NCBI GenBank assembly: GCA_963720235.1
Contig: OY970389.1
Location: forward strand, 1-64,000
DNA length: 64,000 nt
Source of the DNA: JACMLC01 sp963720235
GTDB taxonomy: Bacteria > Acidobacteriota > Blastocatellia > Pyrinomonadales > Pyrinomonadaceae
Direction: 5' to 3'
In this document: positions 9,053 to 17,029 of the stretch, one piece after another
How positions within the stretch are numbered: position 1 is the stretch's first letter
Layout of the letters: every line of letters starts with the position of its first letter
Made by a program: the position numbers and the translations under genes
Notes under the pieces: generated by a model
The model's input: only the letters and a program-made list of their open reading frames with translations
Told to the model about the DNA's origin: nothing
Databases searched by the model: none

Positions 9053-9081
9053 TTGACATTCCGACGTATTAGCTGTATCTT
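9053..9081 (+). promoter_or_regulatory. Sigma70-type promoter for the Lrp/AsnC gene
   Basis: TTGACA (9053-9058), 17-base spacer, TATCTT (9076-9081). Transcription would begin near 9088, so the in-frame ATG at 9091 would be nearly leaderless; this favours the internal ATG at 9121. The promoter is divergent from the hsp20 promoter 77 bases away. Confidence 0.6.
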
Positions 9082-9120
9082 ATTCGGAAAATGGCAGCCG
9101 CAACAGGGGTAAACAGGCAG

Positions 9121-9591
9121 ATGGACGAAAAAGACGCGCTCTTACTGGAATTGCTTCAGCAGGATGGCCGTATGACCAATGTGGATTTGGCGCGGGCTGT
9201 GGAGTTGACGCCTTCTGCGACGCTTGAGCGTGTCAAGAAGTTAGAGGAGCGCGGGCTGATAAAAGGCTACATGGCTTTGGTCGAGCCGCGTGCGCTGGGC
9301 CTGGGCTTAGTGGCTTTTATCTTCGTGCGAGTTGATGAGCACCATGACGTGGTGGAGGAAGCGGACAAGACAGCCGAATTGCTGTCCGCGCAGCCGAGCG
9401 TTTTGGAATTGCATCACCTGGCGGGCGAGGATTGTTTTCTGGTCAAGGTGCGTGCGCGCGATACGGATGACCTGTACAGGATTTTAAAGGAAGAGTTCGG
9501 GCAGTTTAAGAACATACGCTCGACGCGCACGACAATCGTGCTGAGGACGGTCAAGGAGACTGCGCGTCTGTCTGTTAAGCGTGAAGGGTGA
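9121..9591 (+). CDS. Lrp/AsnC-family transcriptional regulator
   Basis: Feast/famine-type DNA-binding regulator, 156 residues from the ATG at 9121 (AGGGG 11 bases upstream). A start at 9091 would add ten residues but falls almost on the predicted transcription start. N-terminal winged HTH (about 1-60: LLELLQQDGRMTNVDLARAV, then TLERVKKLEERGLIKGY) and C-terminal RAM ligand domain (about 65-150). It overlaps the next gene, a DMT-family exporter, by its stop codon region, so it may control export of an amino acid or related small molecule; this is inferred from context. Confidence 0.92.
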   Translation: MDEKDALLLELLQQDGRMTNVDLARAVELTPSATLERVKKLEERGLIKGYMALVEPRALGLGLVAFIFVRVDEHHDVVEEADKTAELLSAQPSVLELHHLAGEDCFLVKVRARDTDDLYRILKEEFGQFKNIRSTRTTIVLRTVKETARLSVKREG

Positions 9592-9596
9592 TGTTT

Positions 9597-10589
9597 ATGA
9601 CTAGAAGGGAATGGTTTGCGGCATACGGTGCGTGGGCTGCGGTCTGCTTTTTCTGGGGGACAACCTATCTGGCGATTCGTGTCGGGTTGGAGACACTGCC
9701 GCCGATGCTCTTAGCCGGGATACGTTTTCTGACGGCGGGAGCAATCCTGTTTACCTTTATCTATTTCTGGCGCGGCGCGCGGCTGCCGAAGGGCAGAGAG
9801 TGGCTGGACCAGAGCATTATTGGATTGATGCTCCTTGGTATCGGCAACGGGATGGTGGTCATGGCGGAGCAGTGGGTTCCGAGTGGCCCAGCGGCTTTGC
9901 TCGTCGCAACCTCTCCTTTCTGGGTCGTAGGGCTTGAAAGATTCCTGCGTGACGGCGAGCGCGTGAGTGGTCGCGCAATCGTAGGGATGTTGATTGGATT
10001 CTGCGGGCTGGCCCTGCTTATCGCGCCGCATCTTTTGGGCGCGTCGCTGAATGGTTATTACTTGGTGGGTGCGCTTGCCATACAGGTCGGCTGTGCTTCC
10101 TGGTCTGCGGGCTCCGTCTATTCAAAACATCATCAGACAGGTTTGCAGCCTTTGATGGCTGCTGCTGTGCAGATGTTGATTGCGGGCGTGGCATTGACGA
10201 TGCTAGGCACGACGCTTGGCGAATGGCGTGTGGTGCATTTTAGCGGGAGGTCTTTGGCTGCGCTTTCGTATCTGATTGTCTTCGGCTCAATCGTAGCCTA
10301 CGGGGCTTACACTTACGCGATACAGAAATTGCCGCTCTCACTCGTCACGATGTACTCGTACATCAATCCTGTCATCGCAGTTTTGCTCGGATGGGTTGTG
10401 CTATCAGAGACGCTCGGCTGGCGCGTGTTGGCCGCGATGACAATCATTCTCGCGGGCGTGGCTCTGGTCAAGACTTCACCGAAGCGTGATGCTGAGAAGC
10501 AAGCTGTACAAGACATTCCGGTCAGTGCGGAGAAGCATGAGGAAGTTATCGCTGCGGCTGCGAAAGCCTGCTCTGTGGGAACGAATTAA
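9597..10589 (+). CDS. EamA/DMT-superfamily transporter
   Basis: Inner-membrane carrier, about 330 residues with ten predicted hydrophobic segments forming two EamA repeats (about 8-145 and 155-295), then a charged cytoplasmic tail. The repeats show typical DMT sequence such as FWGTTYLAIRVG and, in the second, AYTYAIQKLPLSLVTMYSYINPV. Possible starts are GTG 9588, ATG 9591 and ATG 9597; the last has AGGG 8 bases upstream. Translational coupling with the Lrp-type gene suggests a regulated metabolite exporter, as in several Lrp-linked exporters. Substrate cannot be told. Confidence 0.92.
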   Translation: MTRREWFAAYGAWAAVCFFWGTTYLAIRVGLETLPPMLLAGIRFLTAGAILFTFIYFWRGARLPKGREWLDQSIIGLMLLGIGNGMVVMAEQWVPSGPAALLVATSPFWVVGLERFLRDGERVSGRAIVGMLIGFCGLALLIAPHLLGASLNGYYLVGALAIQVGCASWSAGSVYSKHHQTGLQPLMAAAVQMLIAGVALTMLGTTLGEWRVVHFSGRSLAALSYLIVFGSIVAYGAYTYAIQKLPLSLVTMYSYINPVIAVLLGWVVLSETLGWRVLAAMTIILAGVALVKTSPKRDAEKQAVQDIPVSAEKHEEVIAAAAKACSVGTN

Positions 10590-10640
10590 AGTGCGCGCGG
10601 CGATTGTGTGAAGCGCTGGGCGCGTGCGCGCATCTCTGGA

Positions 10641-10702
10641 CCAAAGATAAATTCCAGCTCCTTCTGACTGTTCAGGAAAAAGGAGTGGAATTTTGTCTTT
10701 GG
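10641..10702. repeat. Imperfect 23-bp-arm inverted repeat after the DMT gene
   Basis: Arm 1 (10641-10663) and arm 2 (10680-10702) are reverse complements with one mismatch and two single-base bulges; both begin or end with CCAAAGA/TCTTTGG. It starts 51 bases after the transporter stop and ends 14 bases before the -35 of the next promoter. A terminator or an attenuating fold is possible, but no long T-run follows. Confidence 0.7.
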
Positions 10703-10716
10703 TCGCCAGAATTTTA

Positions 10717-10744
10717 TTGACTTAGATTGTGCCAGAGCTATAAT
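10717..10744 (+). promoter_or_regulatory. Sigma70-type promoter heading the oxidoreductase operon
   Basis: TTGACT (10717-10722), 16-base spacer, TATAAT (10739-10744), an exact -10. Start near 10751. This is the only convincing promoter I find ahead of the long co-directional block beginning at 11127. Confidence 0.6.
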
Positions 10745-10931
10745 TCCCACGCATCTGCCGAAGTCTTCTCGCACTGGACGCACCACGACCTCATGTTGAC
10801 CAGACTTCCTCTTATGTTCAGCTTTTCTTCGATGAACATGCTGGCAGATTGTTATCAAGTTTTCCAGTTTTAATCTAACGTACACGGGAGCGGTTTAATC
10901 CGGGCGGGTTCATCCTTGAGGGAGAAGTCGT

Positions 10932-11078
10932 ATGTCATGCCTTGTCATTCCTCGCAGAATTTCCGGCGTCGCTCTCTATCCGTCTGAGAACAGGAACTGT
11001 CTGGGCCAGACCGCGCTCGATCTCTCTGAAGCATTCCAATCATCTTCCTGCACACATAAATTAATGGCAGCGTGTTGA
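10932..11078 (+). CDS. Possible 48-aa leader peptide or small protein
   Basis: ATG at 10932 is preceded by GAGGGAGA, 7 bases away, a better SD than several large genes here have. The product starts MSCLVIPRR and contains five cysteines (in CLV, NCLG, SCTH and a terminal ACC). No domain is recognised and there is no transmembrane segment. It lies in the long leader of the operon, 48 bases before the metallophosphoesterase gene. It could be a regulatory leader peptide, a genuine small protein or chance. Confidence 0.3.
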   Translation: MSCLVIPRRISGVALYPSENRNCLGQTALDLSEAFQSSSCTHKLMAAC

Positions 11079-11126
11079 CCGTTTCTCGCTCGCGCCTGAC
11101 CGGCGACTGAAAGAAGGAATGAATCA

Positions 11127-13130
11127 ATGACTACCCAGAATGGACAGACATTGCAGAGTGTCGAGTCTGCCGCCAAATTAAAGACCTCTGCCAAAAGTGA
11201 ATCTGTCACGCCACCGCCGCCGAAAAAACCCAAGCAACTGCCGATGGTCGGTTGGTATGACCCGCGCCAACTCGCCAAGACCGGAATCGAAGTCGCCATC
11301 TCGACAATCTTCGGGCGGCACTCGGATCAAAGACTGATTGAGGCGATGGGGGCTGATGCTAATGAAGAGGAAAAGTTTTACGATTATACCTCACACTACA
11401 CAGACAACGGGCGTGAGATTTGCGAACTCGACCCTGCGCGCCCGCGCGATTCAATCTGGATAGATTACGTCGGCGATGTCGGCGACGGTTGGAACTCGAC
11501 CTATGCCATCGCTTATCACCTAGCGGAGACGGGTCGCAAATTCACTTATAAAGACCCCAGGACAGGAGAAGCGCGGGAGGCTGAAACGCAGAGAGGTGAC
11601 TTACTCGTCTTCGGCGGCGATGAGGTCTATCCGACCGCGAGCCGCGAGGTCTATAACGAAAGATTGCTTGGGCCATACGAGAGCGCTCTGCGCTACACAT
11701 ACGACGGACACCCGCATGTCTTTGCCGTTCCCGGCAATCACGATTGGTATGACAGCCTCGTCGCCTTCACACGTCTGTTTACTTCGCGGCGTTGGTTTGC
11801 GGGCTGGCGCACGCGGCAATCGCGCAGCTACTTCGCCTTAAAACTTCCGCACAACTGGTGGCTGCTCGGCACGGATGTCCAACTCGGCTCGGACATAGAC
11901 GGCCCGCAGGTCAAATATTTTGAAAGTCTCGCGGAAGAGATGGAGAAGGAGAAGAATAAGACTGGCAAAGAGGCGAGCATTATCCTGTGCCATGCAGAGC
12001 CGCACTGGATTCGCTCTGCGCAGTATGAAGGCATAGACCCGAATTACAACGAGAGCAATGTCAAGCTTTTGGAAAAAAGATTAGGGCGCGGCGTGGCAGT
12101 CTTTATCGCGGGCGACCTGCATCATTATCGCCGTCATGAATCTCTGGACCAATCAACGCAGAAGATTACGGCTGGCGGCGGCGGCGCGTTTCTGCATCCG
12201 ACGCACTATGGCCGCAGAGGCAAGAAGCTCGATGTCATTATCGAGAAGAGCCTTGACGGGATGATGAATGACCGGACATTCAAGCTGCAATCCTGCTTTC
12301 CGCCCAAAAAAGTTTCGCAAAGATTGTGCTGGCGCAATCTGATTTTTCCTTACTTGAAAAATAATGCGAGTTGGACTTTCGGGCTCGTGACGGCGTTGCT
12401 CTATCTGGTGACGACGCTCTCTGTCGTCTCTCAGTTGGATGATAATTACGAGCTTTTCCGGCGGCTTAATTATCAATTTGGAACAATCGTCAGCACGACA
12501 ATCTACAGCGTCCTGAAAAGTTCTGTGACCTCCTTCTGGGTGATTCTGACGCTGGTCGGTTTCGTCTTTTTCACGGACACGCATTCGAGGCTTCACCGTT
12601 TCGTCATGGGGACGATACATGGCCTCGCGCACATCCTCGCGGCGTTTGGCGTCGCGCTTGTGTCTGTCTCTTCTGTGGCGTGGATTTCGAGCCCCGCGTG
12701 GGTCTGGCATTTTGATTGGGCCGGATATGTTTTCAGTCTGGACTTACGAATGCTGCTCGCCTCTGTGCTGATTCTGCTCGGAGGATTTGTCTTTGGCTCG
12801 CTCATCATGGGCCTTTATCTACTCTTCTCAATGAATTTCCTGGGGCGTCATTCAAACGAAGCTTTCTCTTCGATAGCGATTGAAGACTGGAAGAACACTA
12901 TGCGCCTGCACATCAATTCGGAAGGCACGCTGACCATCTATCCGATTGGCATTGAGAGAGTGCCGCGCAAGTGGAAGCGGAGCACGAAGAGCAAAGGCTC
13001 TGCGTATGTCCCGGACGATGCGAAGGCCACCGCGCCGGAGTTGATAGAGCCTCCGATTGTGATGAAGAAAGCAGTCACGCGCACGGGCGTCGAAGAAGTT
13101 TCGCGGCCCGACTGGAAACTGAATCAGTGA
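11127..13130 (+). CDS. Membrane-anchored calcineurin-like metallophosphoesterase
   Basis: Predicted phosphoesterase of 667 residues with a soluble catalytic domain and a membrane region. Visible metal motifs: DVGDG (about 116), FGGDEVY (about 172), PGNHDWYDS (about 203), CHAEPHW (about 290) and AGDLHHYRRH (about 327). Four hydrophobic segments follow (about 411-441, 460-482, 491-518, 531-575) and a charged tail. The motif set fits the metallophosphatase fold, although the first D-x-H motif is not obvious, so the site is not canonical. First large gene after the operon promoter. Substrate unknown; a phospholipid or isoprenoid phosphate would fit the oxidoreductase neighbours, but this is speculation. 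Confidence 0.8.
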   Translation: MTTQNGQTLQSVESAAKLKTSAKSESVTPPPPKKPKQLPMVGWYDPRQLAKTGIEVAISTIFGRHSDQRLIEAMGADANEEEKFYDYTSHYTDNGREICELDPARPRDSIWIDYVGDVGDGWNSTYAIAYHLAETGRKFTYKDPRTGEAREAETQRGDLLVFGGDEVYPTASREVYNERLLGPYESALRYTYDGHPHVFAVPGNHDWYDSLVAFTRLFTSRRWFAGWRTRQSRSYFALKLPHNWWLLGTDVQLGSDIDGPQVKYFESLAEEMEKEKNKTGKEASIILCHAEPHWIRSAQYEGIDPNYNESNVKLLEKRLGRGVAVFIAGDLHHYRRHESLDQSTQKITAGGGGAFLHPTHYGRRGKKLDVIIEKSLDGMMNDRTFKLQSCFPPKKVSQRLCWRNLIFPYLKNNASWTFGLVTALLYLVTTLSVVSQLDDNYELFRRLNYQFGTIVSTTIYSVLKSSVTSFWVILTLVGFVFFTDTHSRLHRFVMGTIHGLAHILAAFGVALVSVSSVAWISSPAWVWHFDWAGYVFSLDLRMLLASVLILLGGFVFGSLIMGLYLLFSMNFLGRHSNEAFSSIAIEDWKNTMRLHINSEGTLTIYPIGIERVPRKWKRSTKSKGSAYVPDDAKATAPELIEPPIVMKKAVTRTGVEEVSRPDWKLNQ

Positions 13131-13179
13131 GAGATGAAAACCAAACTGTAGCGACCTTGAGAGAAAGGCTACGTGTGAG

Positions 13180-14976
13180 ATGCAGAACGAACACTTTGAT
13201 GCGGTGATTATCGGTTCAGGCTTTGGCGGCTCTGTGATGGCTTACAGGCTTGCGGAAGCAGGCTTGCGCGTCTGCCTGCTTGAACGCGGCAAACCATACC
13301 CGCCAAACTCTTTTCCACGCGCGCCCTATGATCTGGGCAAAAATTTCTGGGACCCTAGCAAAGGTCTCTATGGCATGTTTGATGTCTGGTCGTTCAAAGG
13401 CTCTGGCGCGCTTGTGTCGAGCGGTCTCGGCGGCGGCTCGCTCATCTACGCGAACATTTTGATACGCAAGGATGCCGCGTGGTTCAAGGATGATTTTCCG
13501 AGCGGCTCTTACGAGCCGTGGCCCATACAGTATGAAGACCTTGAGCCGCATTACGAGCGCGTCGAGCGGATGATGAATGCGCAGAAATATCCGCTCGCGC
13601 ATGAGCCTTACAATGCGACGCCGAAAACTCTGGCGATGAAGGAAGCCAACGAGAAATTAAATCTCGGCAACTCGCAACACAAGTGGCTGCCGCTCAATCT
13701 CGCGGTCAGTTTCAGAACAAAGCATGTAGAGAATCCTGACGACGATTCTCCTGACAATCCGCCGATAGTCGGCGCACAGCTACACGAAGCGCAGCCGAAT
13801 TATCACACCGCGACGATGGGGCGCGAGATGCCGCGCTCGACCTGTCGGCTCTGCGGCGAGTGCGACATCGGCTGCAACTATGGCAGCAAGAACACGCTCG
13901 ATTACACATACGTCACGGCGGCGATTCATCAAACGCCATATCCGGCAATCGTGCGCACGCTCTGCGATGTCAAAAAAATCGAGCCGCGAAACGATGGCGG
14001 CAAGGGATATTCAGTCACCTACATCACACACGACCCGAAGAAATATGAAGGGCAGGTGATTGATACTAACGACCCGAAATATTGTCCGACTACAACGCTG
14101 ACGTGCGACCGCTTGATTCTCGCCGCAGGGACTTTCGGCACGCCTTACTTGCTCTTAAAAAATCGCGCGTCCTTTCCGCAGTTGAGTCAGAAACTTGGCT
14201 CGCGCTTCTGCGTCAACGGCGACCTGCTCTCCATCATCGTCAAGAGCATGGAGCAGAAGAACGGCCAGAGCGTGCCGCGCCGCTTAGACCCAAGCTTTGG
14301 GCCAGTGATTACGAGCGCGATTCGTTTGGGAGACACTCTGGACGGCATGGGCGATCAGGGCCGCGGATTTTATGTAGAGGACGGCGGCAATCCGTATCTC
14401 TTGAGTTGGTTGTCTGAGCTCTCAGGTTTTCCGAGCTTTATCCGCCGCGCTCTTAAATTTTTGAAGCTCAGTTTTAAATACAGGCTGGGCCTCAACAATG
14501 ATGCAGAGTTGAGCGCGGAACTCTCTGATTTAATCGGGCCTGCCGGGACATCGAAAAGCTCTTTCCCTGTGCTCACGATGGGGCGCGATATTCCGAACGG
14601 CAACCTGTATCTCAAAGAAGGTTATCTGGAATGCGATTGGGGGATAAAGAAGTCGCACGAATATTACGAGCGCGTGAGGCGCACCGTTAAGGCTATCGCC
14701 AAAGCTTTGAATGCGGATTATTTGGACAATCCTGCTTACACTTTTAACTTTCATCAAGTGCTCACGGCGCATCCACTGGGCGGCGCGCCGATGGGTTTGA
14801 GCAAAGAGCAGGGCGTGGTGGATGCATACGGAGAAGTCTTTGACTATCCGGGCCTGTATGTCGCGGACGGCGCGGCCATGCCCGGCCCGGTTGGCCCAAA
14901 TCCTTCGTTGACCATCGGCGCGTTCTCAGACCGTTGCGCAGACCACATTATCGAACAGCACAAGGGACAAGCCTGA
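13180..14976 (+). CDS. GMC-type flavin oxidoreductase, cholesterol-oxidase-like (copy 1)
   Basis: FAD-dependent alcohol/sterol-type oxidase or dehydrogenase, 598 residues. Rossmann FAD motif IIGSGFGGSVMAYRLAEAG (about 9-27) and ERG close; SSGLGGGSLIYAN (about 84-97); C-terminal AHPLGGAPMG (about 527) and GPNPSLTIGAFSDR (about 569), which carry the His and Asn of the GMC active site. A conserved cysteine group CRLCGECDIGC (about 219-229) resembles a metal or Fe-S motif and recurs in copy 2. No signal peptide. The diheme cytochromes downstream could take its electrons instead of oxygen. SD is weak (GAGAGAAAGG upstream). Substrate unproven. Confidence 0.88.
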   Translation: MQNEHFDAVIIGSGFGGSVMAYRLAEAGLRVCLLERGKPYPPNSFPRAPYDLGKNFWDPSKGLYGMFDVWSFKGSGALVSSGLGGGSLIYANILIRKDAAWFKDDFPSGSYEPWPIQYEDLEPHYERVERMMNAQKYPLAHEPYNATPKTLAMKEANEKLNLGNSQHKWLPLNLAVSFRTKHVENPDDDSPDNPPIVGAQLHEAQPNYHTATMGREMPRSTCRLCGECDIGCNYGSKNTLDYTYVTAAIHQTPYPAIVRTLCDVKKIEPRNDGGKGYSVTYITHDPKKYEGQVIDTNDPKYCPTTTLTCDRLILAAGTFGTPYLLLKNRASFPQLSQKLGSRFCVNGDLLSIIVKSMEQKNGQSVPRRLDPSFGPVITSAIRLGDTLDGMGDQGRGFYVEDGGNPYLLSWLSELSGFPSFIRRALKFLKLSFKYRLGLNNDAELSAELSDLIGPAGTSKSSFPVLTMGRDIPNGNLYLKEGYLECDWGIKKSHEYYERVRRTVKAIAKALNADYLDNPAYTFNFHQVLTAHPLGGAPMGLSKEQGVVDAYGEVFDYPGLYVADGAAMPGPVGPNPSLTIGAFSDRCADHIIEQHKGQA

Positions 14977-15005
14977 GACAAGGCGGAGTTTTACAAGGAG
15001 AAGTA

Positions 15006-16076
15006 ATGTCACAAGCAGTAGCAGAAGGTTCAGAAGGACAGAACAGGAAAAGTTATACAGAGCGCACAGTGCCTTTCACAGCCGGTGACGGGTTCCAGTG
15101 CAACGTGATTCATGTGCAGGGGAACCGGCCTCCGACGAAAGGGCCGGTCATGCTTGTGCATGGAGCGGGAGTAAGGGCCAATCTGTTTCGCGCTCCGGTC
15201 GAGACGACGTTTGTTGATTACCTGCTTGAGCATGGCTATGACGTGTGGATGGAAAACTGGCGCGCGAGCATTGACCTCAAGCCGAATCACTGGACTCTGG
15301 ACCAGGCGGCGGTCTATGACCATCCCGAAGCCATCAAGACGATTGTCAAAGAGACAGGCGCGGATGAAGTCAAAGCTGTCATACATTGTCAGGGTTCTAC
15401 GAGTTTTATGATGTCTGCCGTCGCGGGGCTCTTGCCGCAGGTCAAGACCATCGTCACCAACGCAGTCTCTTTGCACACGGTCGTGCCAAATCTCTCGGAG
15501 ACAAAACTCAGATTCGCTGTGCCGATGATTGGCTTGATGACGGATTATCTTGACCCGCAGTGGGGACTCAACGCTCCGACCTTCGCGGCGAAGATGATTT
15601 CCCTGCTTGTTAAGTTGACGCATCACGAATGTGATAACGCTGTCTGCAAGCAGGTGAGCTTTACTTACGGGAGCGGCTTTCCGGCTCTCTGGCGGCACGA
15701 GAATCTGAACGAAGAGACACACGAATGGCTCAAGCATGAGTTTGCCAAAGTGCCTCTCACTTTTTTCAAACAGATGGCGCAATGTGTACGCAAAGGCCAC
15801 CTGATTTCCGTCGAGGGCAAAAAAGAATTGCCGGAAGATTTCACTGCCGGGCCGCCGCAGACGGATGCGCGCTTTGCTTTCTTTGCGGGAGCAAAAAATC
15901 TCTGCTTCCTGCCGGAAAGTCAGGTCAGGACTTTCGAGCATTTCGACAAGCATCGTAAAAATTATCACTCGCTGCATGTCTTTCCGACCTACGGCCATCT
16001 GGATGTTTTCATGGGCCGCGATGCTGTCAAAGACACTTTCCCGCTCATGCTGGCGGAACTGGACAAAGACAGTTAG
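15006..16076 (+). CDS. Alpha/beta hydrolase with Cys at the nucleophile elbow
   Basis: 356 residues from the ATG at 15006, chosen for the AAGGAG 6 bases upstream; an earlier in-frame ATG at 14934 lies inside the GMC gene. Oxyanion strand LVHGAG (about 48), nucleophile elbow IHCQGS with Cys128 where lipases have Ser in G-x-S-x-G, and a likely catalytic His in YGHLDVFMG (about 335). A Cys nucleophile occurs in PHA synthases and dienelactone hydrolases; similar hydrolase domains are known near or fused to GMC oxidoreductases. It is 29 bases after the GMC gene. Esterase, thioesterase or acyltransferase activity are all possible. Confidence 0.82.
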   Translation: MSQAVAEGSEGQNRKSYTERTVPFTAGDGFQCNVIHVQGNRPPTKGPVMLVHGAGVRANLFRAPVETTFVDYLLEHGYDVWMENWRASIDLKPNHWTLDQAAVYDHPEAIKTIVKETGADEVKAVIHCQGSTSFMMSAVAGLLPQVKTIVTNAVSLHTVVPNLSETKLRFAVPMIGLMTDYLDPQWGLNAPTFAAKMISLLVKLTHHECDNAVCKQVSFTYGSGFPALWRHENLNEETHEWLKHEFAKVPLTFFKQMAQCVRKGHLISVEGKKELPEDFTAGPPQTDARFAFFAGAKNLCFLPESQVRTFEHFDKHRKNYHSLHVFPTYGHLDVFMGRDAVKDTFPLMLAELDKDS

Positions 16077-16090
16077 AAGGAAAAAATTTT

Positions 16091-16987
16091 ATGGTAATGC
16101 CGAGACGATTAAAGAGACAGGCCGGACGCTATTCGCTGGTTGACCACATTCCGTATCAACTGCCGATTGCCTGTCACAAAACGCCCGCGCTCTTTGCCGT
16201 CTTTAAGATTAATGCCGAGAAGGCAAAGAAGTTGATTCCCGGCAACGAAGTCTATCCCTTTCGTTTATGGAACGAAGGCTTGCTGGTCATCACTGTCATC
16301 AACTATGTGGACACGGTCATAGGCAAGTACATAGAATTCAGCATCGCCATCGCCTGCACGCATGGGCCAAAACGCGCGCCGCGTTTTATCCCCGCGCTCT
16401 TCTGGCATCACTACGGTCTGGGCCAATATGTGGTTGACCTTCCCGTCAGCACAGAGATTTCCGTCAAAGGCGGCAAAGGCATCTGGGGCATGCCCAAGCA
16501 TCAGGCCAATCTCGATTTCGTCATTACGGATGAAACGGTCAGCAGCCAGTATGACAAAGACGGGCAGTTTGCCATGCGCATAGACATCGAGCGACCAAAG
16601 AGTGCCTGGCTGCCACTCAACATCGGCGCAATCAACTACTGCGAGTTTCGCGGAATGCTGATGCGCTCACGCATTTACTTTAAAAGCAAGGTCGGATTCT
16701 CTCTCTTCAAAAAAGGCGCGGCCACGCTGACCTTGGGCGACCATCCCTTGATGCAGCCTTTGAAAGAGCTTGAGATAAGCAAAGACCCTATCTTTACAGC
16801 TTTTCTGCCGGACACAAACGGCGTGCTCGATGATTATTACGAAGGCTGGTTCGTCAGTTACGAGCAACCGCCGCAACATGCGCCCGAAGGTTTGGAGAGC
16901 GTCGTCAACTTAGGTTTAGGAGAAGTCTGGCTCGCGCCACCAGACCGCGCGGCTGTGGACGCCAGACTGAAAGCCGAACGACATTAA
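16091..16987 (+). CDS. Acetoacetate decarboxylase-like protein
   Basis: 298 residues. Matches the acetoacetate decarboxylase fold, with GIWGMPKHQA (about 130-139) aligning to the EIWGxPKK segment of clostridial ADC: the Schiff-base lysine is retained (Lys136) but the neighbouring lysine that lowers its pKa is His137. Family members with such changes often do not decarboxylate acetoacetate and act as aldolases or dehydratases, so the reaction is open. AAGGA precedes the ATG by about 10 bases and the gap to the hydrolase gene is 14 bases. It belongs to the operon by spacing. Confidence 0.82.
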   Translation: MVMPRRLKRQAGRYSLVDHIPYQLPIACHKTPALFAVFKINAEKAKKLIPGNEVYPFRLWNEGLLVITVINYVDTVIGKYIEFSIAIACTHGPKRAPRFIPALFWHHYGLGQYVVDLPVSTEISVKGGKGIWGMPKHQANLDFVITDETVSSQYDKDGQFAMRIDIERPKSAWLPLNIGAINYCEFRGMLMRSRIYFKSKVGFSLFKKGAATLTLGDHPLMQPLKELEISKDPIFTAFLPDTNGVLDDYYEGWFVSYEQPPQHAPEGLESVVNLGLGEVWLAPPDRAAVDARLKAERH

Positions 16988-17029
16988 AAGATTTGGAAAA
17001 TTTTTCAGACGAGTAGGAGGAGCGGCATC

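Larger units (their letters stand above)
10590..11126. other. 537-bp leader region: hairpin, promoter, small ORF
   Basis: Contains a long imperfect hairpin (10641-10702), a sigma70-type promoter (10717-10744) and a 48-codon ORF with a good SD (10932-11078). Transcripts from the promoter would carry a leader of about 375 nt before the metallophosphoesterase ATG. There is an additional 19-codon frame at 10814-10873 without a convincing SD. No large gene is visible. Confidence 0.55.

Noticed and set aside
8849..9090. HrcA/CIRCE or sigma32 promoter ahead of hsp20
   Set aside because: No TTAGCACTC-N9-GAGTGCTAA and the promoter fits the vegetative consensus.
12153..12710. 185-codon minus-strand frame opposite the metallophosphoesterase membrane region
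   Set aside because: Charged, low-complexity product; sense strand shows membrane helices and motifs.
15030..15998. 322-codon minus-strand frame opposite the alpha/beta hydrolase
   Set aside because: Antisense shadow of a gene with clear hydrolase motifs and good SD.
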